A stretch of 64,000 bases of DNA from Alitiscatomonas aceti (lineage in GTDB: Bacteria; Bacillota; Clostridia; Lachnospirales; Lachnospiraceae), in the NCBI RefSeq assembly GCF_025567195.1, contig NZ_JAOQJF010000003.1, positions 106,156-170,155 of the forward strand, read 5' to 3'. Of this stretch, positions 7,703-15,046 are shown piece by piece. The notes under the pieces are model-generated. The model saw nothing but the letters and a program-made list of their open reading frames with translations, did not search any database and was not told the DNA's origin. Position 1 is the first letter of the stretch, and the number at the start of each line of letters is the position of its first letter. A program made the translations under genes and the position numbers.

Positions 7703-9133
7703 ATGTACGACAGATACCAAAGCCCTCTCTCTGAGAGATATGCAAGCAGGGAAATGCAGTACATCTTCTCCCCGGAAAAGAAATTCCGCACCTGGAGAAA
7801 GCTCTGGATCGCCCTGGCTGAGACGGAAAAGGAGCTGGGCCTGCCGATCACCCAGGAGCAGATCGACGAGCTGAAGGCCCACAAGGACGATATTAACTTC
7901 GATGTGGCAAAGGAAAGGGAAAAGCTGGTACGCCACGACGTTATGTCCCACGTATACGCCTACGGACTCCAGTGTCCCAACGCCAAGGGGATCATCCACC
8001 TGGGCGCCACCTCCTGCTATGTGGGGGACAATACGGACATTATCCTGATGACAGAGGCCCTTAAGCTGGTGAGGAAGAAGCTGGTGAACGTGATGGCGGA
8101 GCTGGCTTCCTTTGCGGAGAAGTATAAGGACCAGCCCACCCTGGCCTTCACTCATTTCCAGCCGGCCCAGCCCACCACCGTGGGAAAGCGGGCCACCTTA
8201 TGGCTTATGGAGTTAAAGCTGGATCTGGACGACCTGGACTATGTGATCTCCTCCATGAAGATGTTAGGCTCCAAGGGGACCACCGGAACCCAGGCCAGCT
8301 TCCTGGAGCTGTTTGACGGGGACCATGAAAAATGCCGGAAGGCCGATCAGATGATCGCGGAAAAGATGGGCTTTACGGGCTGCTTCCCGGTTTCCGGCCA
8401 GACTTATTCCCGGAAAGTGGACAGCCGCGTGCTCTCCGTCCTGGCGGGCATCGCCCAGAGCGCCCATAAATTCTCCAACGACATCCGTCTCCTCCAGCAC
8501 TTAAAGGAAGTGGAGGAGCCCTTTGAGAAGAACCAGATCGGTTCCTCTGCCATGGCGTATAAGAGAAATCCCATGAGGAGCGAGCGGATCGCTTCCCTGG
8601 CCAACTATGTGATGGCAGATATGATGAACCCCATGCTGGTGGCTTCCACCCAGTGGTTTGAGCGGACCCTGGATGATTCTGCCAACAAGCGGCTTTCCAT
8701 CCCTGAGGGCTTCCTGGCCGTGGACGGGATCCTGGACCTTTACCTCAATGTGGTGGACGGTCTTGTGGTATATCCCAAGGTCATTGAAAAGCGCCTGATG
8801 TCCGAGCTGCCGTTTATGGCGACCGAAAACATCATGATGGATGCAGTAAAGGCCGGCGGGGACCGCCAGGAGCTCCATGAGAGGATCCGGGAGCTTTCCA
8901 TGGAGGCCGGAAGGAATGTAAAGGCGGAAGGCAAGGACAATAATCTTCTGGAGCTGATCGCCGCAGACCCGTCCTTCAATCTGACCCTGGAGGAGCTTAA
9001 AAAGACCATGGACCCGAAAAAGTACGTGGGCCGCGCTCCCCAGCAGGTGGAGGAGTTCCTGGATGAGGTGATCCGTCCCGTTCTGGAGGAAAATAAAGAT
9101 CTTCTCGGCATCAAGGCTGAGATCAACGTATAG
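7703..9133 (+). CDS. purB: Adenylosuccinate lyase
   Basis: PurB removes fumarate from SAICAR and from adenylosuccinate, acting twice in AMP synthesis. The 476-residue protein carries the fumarase/lyase superfamily signature GSSAMAYKRNPMRSE (around residue 275), whose preceding flexible loop holds the catalytic serine, plus the early HLGATSCYVGDN and THFQPAQPTTVGKR blocks. It is the longer, clostridial/eukaryote-like form of the enzyme. It is cotranscribed with purC. Confidence 0.96.
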   Translation: MYDRYQSPLSERYASREMQYIFSPEKKFRTWRKLWIALAETEKELGLPITQEQIDELKAHKDDINFDVAKEREKLVRHDVMSHVYAYGLQCPNAKGIIHLGATSCYVGDNTDIILMTEALKLVRKKLVNVMAELASFAEKYKDQPTLAFTHFQPAQPTTVGKRATLWLMELKLDLDDLDYVISSMKMLGSKGTTGTQASFLELFDGDHEKCRKADQMIAEKMGFTGCFPVSGQTYSRKVDSRVLSVLAGIAQSAHKFSNDIRLLQHLKEVEEPFEKNQIGSSAMAYKRNPMRSERIASLANYVMADMMNPMLVASTQWFERTLDDSANKRLSIPEGFLAVDGILDLYLNVVDGLVVYPKVIEKRLMSELPFMATENIMMDAVKAGGDRQELHERIRELSMEAGRNVKAEGKDNNLLELIAADPSFNLTLEELKKTMDPKKYVGRAPQQVEEFLDEVIRPVLEENKDLLGIKAEINV

Positions 9134-9147
9134 GCTGGCGTTTATTC

Positions 9148-10050
9148 ATGGATACCAGCAGTATCAATACGGAATATTATAAAGTGTTTTATTATGTAGG
9201 GCGTCTCGGCAGCATCACCGCTGCGGCAGAGGCGCTCTGCATTTCCCAGCCGGCGGTGAGCCAGGCGGTGAAACAGCTGGAGAAGGCGTTAAACAGCCAG
9301 CTCTTTATCCGGACCCAGAAGGGCGTCCGGCTGACGGCCGAGGGGGAGCTTTTGTTCCCCTATGTGGAGCGGGGGATCGAAAATCTCCTGGACGGAGAGC
9401 GGATGTTAAGGCGGCTGGTGGACCTGGACATGGGTGAGGTACGCATCGGGGCCAGTGATATGACCCTGCAGTTTTACCTGCTCCCCCACCTGGAGCGGTT
9501 CCATGGCCGGTATCCCAATATCAAGGTCATGGTATCCAACGCCCCGACGCCGGAGACCATCCAGTCCCTGTATGAGGGAAGGATCGATTTCGGTGTGGTC
9601 AGCACGCCATTCGACGCCAGACCGGAGGTGGCGGTCAGGCCGGTGAAAAAGATCCGGAACGTTTTTGTGGCTGGGAACCAGTACCAGAGCCTCAAAGGAA
9701 AACGGCTGGAGTACGGGGCTTTAATGGACCTGCCCTGTATCTTTCTGGAGAAGAATACCAGTACCCGGCGGTTTATGGACCAGTTTCTGGAAGAGCGGGG
9801 CGTTTTTTTAGAGCCGGAGTTTGAGCTGGCCACCAGCGATATGGTGGTCCAGTTTGCTATGCGGAATCTGGGCATTGGCTGTGTGATGGACGAATTTGCC
9901 AGGGAGAAGATCGAAGCCGGAGAGCTTTTTGAGCTGACCTTTGGTGAGAGGATGCCGGACCGGGAGATCTGTATTGTAACGGACCGGAAAAATCCCGTTT
10001 CTCCGGCAGGGGAACGGTTTCTGGAGGTGTTGGGAGCATCGGGAATATAA
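9148..10050 (+). CDS. LysR-family transcriptional regulator
   Basis: This 300-residue regulator has a LysR N-terminal winged helix-turn-helix (ITAAAEALCISQPAVSQAVKQLEKAL, split here as ITAAAEALC then ISQPAVSQAVKQLEK) and a periplasmic-binding-like effector domain starting MGEVRIGASD (about residue 90). It sits 14 bases after purB and 126 bases before purA, in the same direction, so it may be read from the purC promoter. Whether it controls purine genes is inference from position only. The effector is unknown. Confidence 0.88.
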   Translation: MDTSSINTEYYKVFYYVGRLGSITAAAEALCISQPAVSQAVKQLEKALNSQLFIRTQKGVRLTAEGELLFPYVERGIENLLDGERMLRRLVDLDMGEVRIGASDMTLQFYLLPHLERFHGRYPNIKVMVSNAPTPETIQSLYEGRIDFGVVSTPFDARPEVAVRPVKKIRNVFVAGNQYQSLKGKRLEYGALMDLPCIFLEKNTSTRRFMDQFLEERGVFLEPEFELATSDMVVQFAMRNLGIGCVMDEFAREKIEAGELFELTFGERMPDREICIVTDRKNPVSPAGERFLEVLGASGI

Positions 10051-10176
10051 TATAGGATTATGGGAAATATAAGCAATATTTTCTTTACTTATGGACCTTT
10101 CTGGTATACACTAAGGATGCGTCAGAGATCAGAAAGAGCTCTGGCAGACCGACACACATCCAAAGGAGGATCAACA

Positions 10177-11457
10177 ATGGTTCGAGCAATCGTAGGAGCC
10201 AACTGGGGCGACGAGGGAAAAGGCAAGATCACCGATATGCTGGCAAAGGAGTCCGATATCATCATCCGCTTCCAGGGAGGGAGCAATGCGGGCCACACCA
10301 TCATCAACGATTATGGGAAGTTTGCCCTGCACATCCTTCCGTCCGGCGTTTTTTATGATCATACCACCAGCATCATCGGAAACGGGGTTGCCCTCAATAT
10401 CCCGTATCTGATCGGCGAGCTGAAGGACATCACCAGCAAGGGCGTTCCCATGCCCAGGATCCTGGTGTCAGACCGGGCCCAGATCATGATGCCGTATCAC
10501 ATCCTGTTTGATACGTACGAGGAAGCCAGACTGGCGGGAAGGTCCTTCGGTTCCACGAAATCGGGCATTGCACCGTTTTATTCAGATAAATATGCAAAGA
10601 TCGGCTTCCAGGTCTGTGAGCTGTTCGGGGACGAGACTGCGCTGATGGAGAAGCTGGAGAACGTATGCGCCTTAAAGAACGTGCTGCTGGAGCATTTATA
10701 CCATAAGCCGCTGCTGGATCCGAAAGAACTGTTCGATACCATGATGGAATATAAAGAGATGATCGCGCCCTATGTATGCGACGTTTCCAGATATCTGCAT
10801 GATGCATTAAAGGAAGGGAAGAATATTCTGTTAGAGGGCCAGCTGGGCTCCTTAAAGGACCCGGACCACGGGATCTACCCCATGGTTACCTCTTCCTCCA
10901 CACTGGCTGCCTACGGCGCCATCGGCGCCGGGATCCCGCCCTATGAGATCAAAAATATCACCACCGTTGTAAAGGCGTATTCCAGCGCTGTGGGCGCAGG
11001 GGCCTTTGTCAGCGAGATCTTCGGAGACGAGGCTGACGAGCTGCGGCGCAGGGGCGGAGACGGAGGTGAGTTCGGAGCCACCACAGGCCGGCCCAGACGG
11101 ATGGGATGGTTTGACGCCGTGGCCACCCGGTACGGCTGCCGGGTCCAGGGAACCACAGAGGCTGTCCTGACGGTGTTAGACGTTCTGGGATATCTGGATG
11201 AGATCCCCATCTGTGTGGGATACGAGATCGACGGGAAGATCACAAAGGATTTCCCCACCACTCCGGATCTGGAGCGAGCAAAGCCGGTGTATAAAACACT
11301 TCCGGGATGGAAATGTGAGATCCGGGGCATTAAGAAATACGAGGAGCTGCCGGAAAACTGCCAGAAATATGTGGAGACCATCGAAGAGGAGCTGGGCGTT
11401 CCGGTGACCATGGTATCCAACGGACCGGGAAGGGACGACATCATCTTCAGAAGGTAA
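10177..11457 (+). CDS. purA: Adenylosuccinate synthetase
   Basis: PurA makes adenylosuccinate from IMP, aspartate and GTP. The 426-residue protein opens with GANWGDEGKGKITDML, the P-loop and catalytic Asp (WGDEGKGK), and has GGSNAGHTI (catalytic His) and TTGRPRRMGWFD, the IMP/GTP contact region. ATG 10177 is chosen because AAAGGAGG precedes it and the product then starts like all relatives; an in-frame ATG at 10060 would add 39 unrelated residues. With purC and purB it covers three of the steps to AMP. Confidence 0.96.
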   Translation: MVRAIVGANWGDEGKGKITDMLAKESDIIIRFQGGSNAGHTIINDYGKFALHILPSGVFYDHTTSIIGNGVALNIPYLIGELKDITSKGVPMPRILVSDRAQIMMPYHILFDTYEEARLAGRSFGSTKSGIAPFYSDKYAKIGFQVCELFGDETALMEKLENVCALKNVLLEHLYHKPLLDPKELFDTMMEYKEMIAPYVCDVSRYLHDALKEGKNILLEGQLGSLKDPDHGIYPMVTSSSTLAAYGAIGAGIPPYEIKNITTVVKAYSSAVGAGAFVSEIFGDEADELRRRGGDGGEFGATTGRPRRMGWFDAVATRYGCRVQGTTEAVLTVLDVLGYLDEIPICVGYEIDGKITKDFPTTPDLERAKPVYKTLPGWKCEIRGIKKYEELPENCQKYVETIEEELGVPVTMVSNGPGRDDIIFRR

Positions 11458-11563
11458 GCGGCGCTCCCCACAGAGCGCGGGGACAGAAGAGAGTTTCAGA
11501 AAACAGTAAGAAAACGGAAAGAAAGCGCCGTTGCAGACGGCCGGGAAAAAGGGTATAATGGAG

Positions 11564-11764
11564 CTACTCCATATCCTTATCCCGGTCGTCTTTTTTCAGC
11601 TTTACGAACATGAGAAAGCCGTAAATAAGGACGGGAACGATCATCACCACAAAAACAAGGGCCATGAGGATGTTGGCGGGAGCTCCGGTGACAGCCAGGA
11701 CGATGAGAGCCAGGAATGCGGCCGCTGCGGCCAGGATCCCGGCCCAGGCAAGGATTCGTTTCAT
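11564..11764 (-). CDS. Small two-helix membrane protein
   Basis: This 66-residue protein has two hydrophobic segments (residues about 5-27 and 30-53) and a basic/acidic tail (KLKKDDRDKDME). AAAGGAGG is seven to eight bases upstream of its ATG, which supports real translation. It lies alone on the minus strand between purA and the cell-wall-binding gene. No family recognised. Confidence 0.65.
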   Translation of the reverse strand: MKRILAWAGILAAAAAFLALIVLAVTGAPANILMALVFVVMIVPVLIYGFLMFVKLKKDDRDKDME

Positions 11765-11875
11765 GAGGATCCTCCTTTCATAAGCAGATTGTATGGGCAG
11801 GCTGCCTGTACTGGAGCTATTATAGCGCAGACACAGAGGATTGGAAAGGACGAGAACAGATTTTTGGAGGGAAAT

Positions 11876-12949
11876 ATGAAAAACAGGAAACCATACGAAG
11901 GAAAATGGATGGCAGCAGCGGCCCTGGGAGCGCTTTTTTCACTCCAGGCCGTATGCACCGCCTTTGGAGCCGACGGGACCTGGATCCCCGACGGGAACCG
12001 GTGGAAATATGAGCGGTCCGATGGAAGCATGGCGGCGGGTACCTGGGAGGATATCGACGGAGAGTGGTACCATTTCGGGTCCGATTCTTATATGCAGACC
12101 GGATGGCAGAAGGTGGGCAATCTCCGGTACTTTTTTGAGGACGGAGGCGCTTTGGCGGAGGGCTGGAGCTGCTACACCGGCGACGGGGATGAAAAATGGT
12201 ATTATTATGATGAAAACGGAAACGTGCGGATCCACTGGCAGGAGATCGGGGGAAAGTGGTACTGGTTCAATTCCTCCGGCGTTCTGAACCTGGAAGCCTC
12301 AAAGACCATCGGCGGCCGGAAATTCTATTTCCATGAGGACGGCAGCATGGTGGGAAACGAATATGTGGGCTTCCACTATTTTAATATGGACGGCCAGCCC
12401 GACGAGCAGTACTTCATTACGGCAGAGCGGCAGGATGGAGGAAAGATCTCTGTGGAGGAGACCGTAAAAGACGAGATCGCTGAAAAGATCAACGCCCTTC
12501 CGGCAGGTTGGAGAAAGAAGTTTTTAGACGACGGCTATAAGTTCATCTACTGTCCGGAGAAGGGATATTACGGGGCCGTTAAGGATGAGGAGACCGGAGA
12601 CCGGTACTATATCCGCCATAAGCTCAGCAAGGCGGACCATTACCTGCGTTTTTCCGAGCCGGACGCCATCTGGGCCGGATTTGGGGAATATATGTACCTG
12701 AATATGAAAAAGGAACTGCGGGATTACGATTTTTCCTGGTGGGTGCGCCGCCGCTCCTATGAGCTGTCGGAGATGACGGATATTCCCGAGGCCCTTTACG
12801 ACGATTATCAGACCATGTTCGGCCTTTTGTACGCTGATTATATGGACGAGGAGAAACGGCCGCAGATGGAGGTGCTGCTGGACGACATCTGCTGGATCTT
12901 TGAAAAGATCCTGGACACCCGGAACGAGGACGGTACCAGGACGCGCTAG
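11876..12949 (+). CDS. Secreted protein with cell-wall-binding (choline-binding-type) repeats
   Basis: This 357-residue protein has a signal peptide (hydrophobic residues about 12-30, cleavage near AFGA) followed by at least five roughly 20-residue cell-wall-binding repeats recognisable by G-W-Y-F/Y patterns such as DGEWYHFGSDSYMQTGWQKV and GGKWYWFNSSG. These repeats bind teichoic acid or peptidoglycan. From about residue 165 a separate domain of unknown function follows; its LPAGWRKKFLDDGYKF start and FSEPDAIWAGFGEYM segment recall anthrax-lethal-factor-like peptidase domains, but no HExxH zinc motif is present. The start follows TGGAGG. No partner gene is adjacent. Confidence 0.75.
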   Translation: MKNRKPYEGKWMAAAALGALFSLQAVCTAFGADGTWIPDGNRWKYERSDGSMAAGTWEDIDGEWYHFGSDSYMQTGWQKVGNLRYFFEDGGALAEGWSCYTGDGDEKWYYYDENGNVRIHWQEIGGKWYWFNSSGVLNLEASKTIGGRKFYFHEDGSMVGNEYVGFHYFNMDGQPDEQYFITAERQDGGKISVEETVKDEIAEKINALPAGWRKKFLDDGYKFIYCPEKGYYGAVKDEETGDRYYIRHKLSKADHYLRFSEPDAIWAGFGEYMYLNMKKELRDYDFSWWVRRRSYELSEMTDIPEALYDDYQTMFGLLYADYMDEEKRPQMEVLLDDICWIFEKILDTRNEDGTRTR

Positions 12950-12964
12950 GGAAGAAAGTACCGC

Positions 12965-13006
12965 TTGACGGATGGGATGCAAGCTGTTACTATATGAATA
13001 TAACAG
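12965..13006 (+). promoter_or_regulatory. Promoter of the GntR-mcsA-mcsB-clpC operon with an overlapping dyad operator
   Basis: TTGACG (12965-12970), a 17-base spacer and TACTAT (12988-12993). The inverted repeat CTGTTA (12984-12989) / TAACAG (13001-13006) overlaps the -10 element and sits 26 bases before the GntR start. It is a likely self-operator. I see no CtsR heptad repeat and no CIRCE element here. Confidence 0.6.
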
Positions 13007-13031
13007 TTGTTACAGGAAAGACGGTGAGTGG

Positions 13032-13409
13032 ATGATACTAAAGATCGATTTTGAAAGCGAGGAGGCTTTATATGTACAGCTCTGCAACCAGATCATCCGG
13101 GGCATCGCCACGGAAACGCTGCATGAGGGAGACAGCCTGCCTTCGGTGAGACAGCTTGCGGACGAGATCGGAATTAACATGCATACGGTCAATAAAGCAT
13201 ATTCTGTGTTAAAACAGGAAGGTTTCCTGCGCCTGGACCGGAGGCGGGGGGCCGTCATTGCCCTGGATATGGATAAGCTGAGGGCCATGGACGAAATGAA
13301 GGATGATCTGGCCCTGATCGTTGCCCGGGGGATCTGCCGGGATGTGGGCCGGGACCAGGTCCACGCCCTGGTGGATGAGCTCTATGATGAGTTCCTGGGG
13401 CAGGAATAA
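13032..13409 (+). CDS. Small GntR-family (YtrA-type) repressor at the ctsR position
   Basis: This 125-residue protein has the GntR winged helix-turn-helix (LPSVRQLADEIGINMHTV, about residues 36-53) with the preceding ALYVQLCNQIIRGI helix, and only a short C-terminal helical tail, as in YtrA-type regulators. It begins the operon containing mcsA, mcsB and clpC, where Firmicutes usually carry ctsR. CtsR has a different fold, so this looks like a replacement of the heat-shock repressor. The overlapping dyad at the promoter supports autoregulation. ATG 13032 is preferred to 13 codons or more upstream because the GntR fold begins there. Confidence 0.85.
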   Translation: MILKIDFESEEALYVQLCNQIIRGIATETLHEGDSLPSVRQLADEIGINMHTVNKAYSVLKQEGFLRLDRRRGAVIALDMDKLRAMDEMKDDLALIVARGICRDVGRDQVHALVDELYDEFLGQE

Positions 13410-13421
13410 AGGAGGAAGCCT

Positions 13422-14006
13422 ATGCTTTGCGAACAATGCAGAAAGCGGGAAGCGACCGTAAAATATGTGGAGGTGGCCGGAGGAGTGAAAACAGAGCACA
13501 ACCTCTGCGCCCAGTGTGCCGGAAAGCTGGACCTGGGGCAGTATTCGGCTCTGTTTGAGGGAGAATTTCCTCTGGGAAAGCTGCTTTCGGGGCTTCTTGG
13601 GATCCCGGATGCAGCCCAGGATGAGAGCCGGTTTGCAGGCGTGGTCTGCCCTGTCTGCGGCACCACCTATGAGGACTTTGTAAAGAACAGCCGGTTTGGA
13701 TGCGGGGACTGTTACAGCGTGTTCGATCCGCTGATCGGCGAAAATATCCGGCATCTCCAGGGCAGCGAGCGCCATGTGGGGAAACGGCCCGCCGCGTATG
13801 GGGACACGGCAGAAAAGACGGCCTCCGGGGGAGATCTGGGGGACCAGGAAGCAAAAGCCCCGGAAGCGGGAGAGGACCGGATCCAGAGGCTTTCCTTACA
13901 GCTTAAAAACGCGGTCCGGAGAGAGGATTACCAGGAGGCCGCAAGGCTCCGGGATGAGATCCGGGGACTGAAGGAGGAAGCAGACCAGAATGGAAAAATG
14001 GTTTGA
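13422..14006 (+). CDS. mcsA: McsA-like zinc-binding activator of McsB
   Basis: McsA is the zinc-finger adaptor that activates the protein arginine kinase McsB. The 194-residue protein has two pairs of CxxC at the N-terminus (CEQCRKR, CAQCAGK), another pair at residues about 71-74 with CGDC near 91-94, and a C-terminal UVR motif (LQLKNAVRREDYQEAARLRD) like that in UvrB/UvrC. An AAAGGAGG site precedes it and its 3' end overlaps mcsB by 17 bases, indicating translational coupling. Confidence 0.88.
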   Translation: MLCEQCRKREATVKYVEVAGGVKTEHNLCAQCAGKLDLGQYSALFEGEFPLGKLLSGLLGIPDAAQDESRFAGVVCPVCGTTYEDFVKNSRFGCGDCYSVFDPLIGENIRHLQGSERHVGKRPAAYGDTAEKTASGGDLGDQEAKAPEAGEDRIQRLSLQLKNAVRREDYQEAARLRDEIRGLKEEADQNGKMV

Positions 14007-15024
14007 TGTGCCGGAAAAAGAGGGCTCCAGCGTGATCTGCAGCCGGGTACGGCTGGTGAGGAACTGGAGGGAATATCCTTTTCCGGGAAAGATGACAAAG
14101 GAACAGAGCGTGGAAATGACGGGAAGGCTCATGAACGGCGTGAAGGAGTCCGGGGCCTTTTCCGGCAGCCGCAGCCGCTATTTATATCTGGACCGGATCC
14201 CGGACCTGGAGCGGACGGCGCTTTTAGAGCGCAGGGCCATAAGCCGCGGGGTCTCAAAGAAAAAGGCGGCCGCAGGCCTGGTCTTATCTGAGGATGAACG
14301 GCTGGGGATCACCATAAACGGCGACGACCACATCCGGATCCAGGCAGTGGAAAAGGGAGCCGCCCTGACAGAGTGCTACCGGCGGGCCGACCAGATGGAG
14401 GAGCTTCTGGGCAGCCGGTTTGAATATTCCTTTGATGAAAAATACGGATATCTGACGTCGTTTCCCACCAGCGTGGGAACAGGGCTCAGGGCGTCGGTGG
14501 TCCTACACCTGCCGGCCCTTTCCAGGCGGAAGAATTTTAACAGCCTTACCTCAGACATGGGCCGTTTCGGGACCCTGGTCCGGGGCCTTTACGGAGAGGG
14601 GGAGGAAAATCCCGGCTCTCTTTACCAGATCTCCAACCAGAAGACCCTGGGACAGACGGAAAAGGAGATCGTGGACCTGGTGGCCAAAGCGGCGGCGGAG
14701 CTGGACGCCCAGGAACGGCGGCTCCGGCGGACTGCCATGGGCCAGAGGCCGGTGGCCTGCGCAGACGAGGCGTATAAATCCTATGGAGTGTTAAAATATG
14801 CCAGAAGGCTGACCAGAAAGGACGCCATGGAATTTTTATCCCAGATCATGGCGGGAGCTGCCGACGGGATACTGAAAATGAAGGAGCCATGCTCCGTCTA
14901 TGGGCTCATGCTGGGGATCCAGCCGGCGAATCTTTTAAGCCAGGCAGAGAGACCCTTGAGCCGTGAGGAGCTGGATGCGGCGCGGGCAGACTTTTTAAGG
15001 GCCCGTCTGCCGGAAATCATCTGA
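13990..15024 (+). CDS. mcsB: Protein arginine kinase McsB
   Basis: McsB phosphorylates arginines on misfolded proteins, marking them for ClpC-ClpP. The 344-residue protein belongs to the ATP:guanido phosphotransferase family: SSVICSRVRLVRN near the N-terminus, the block LSEDERLGITINGDDHIRIQ around residue 98-117, and SFPTSVGTGLRASVV near 158. The C-terminal RRLTRKDAMEFLSQI matches the pArg-binding end of McsB. It overlaps mcsA and is followed by clpC 22 bases on, giving a complete marking-and-unfolding module. Confidence 0.92.
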   Translation: MEKWFDVPEKEGSSVICSRVRLVRNWREYPFPGKMTKEQSVEMTGRLMNGVKESGAFSGSRSRYLYLDRIPDLERTALLERRAISRGVSKKKAAAGLVLSEDERLGITINGDDHIRIQAVEKGAALTECYRRADQMEELLGSRFEYSFDEKYGYLTSFPTSVGTGLRASVVLHLPALSRRKNFNSLTSDMGRFGTLVRGLYGEGEENPGSLYQISNQKTLGQTEKEIVDLVAKAAAELDAQERRLRRTAMGQRPVACADEAYKSYGVLKYARRLTRKDAMEFLSQIMAGAADGILKMKEPCSVYGLMLGIQPANLLSQAERPLSREELDAARADFLRARLPEII

Positions 15025-15046
15025 CAGGAGGAATGAAAGGAACTTT

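Noticed and set aside
11531..11875. Plus-strand extension of the wall-binding protein upstream of 11876
   Set aside because: It is His/Asp-rich, lies antisense to a small membrane gene with a good ribosome site, and would place the signal peptide internally.
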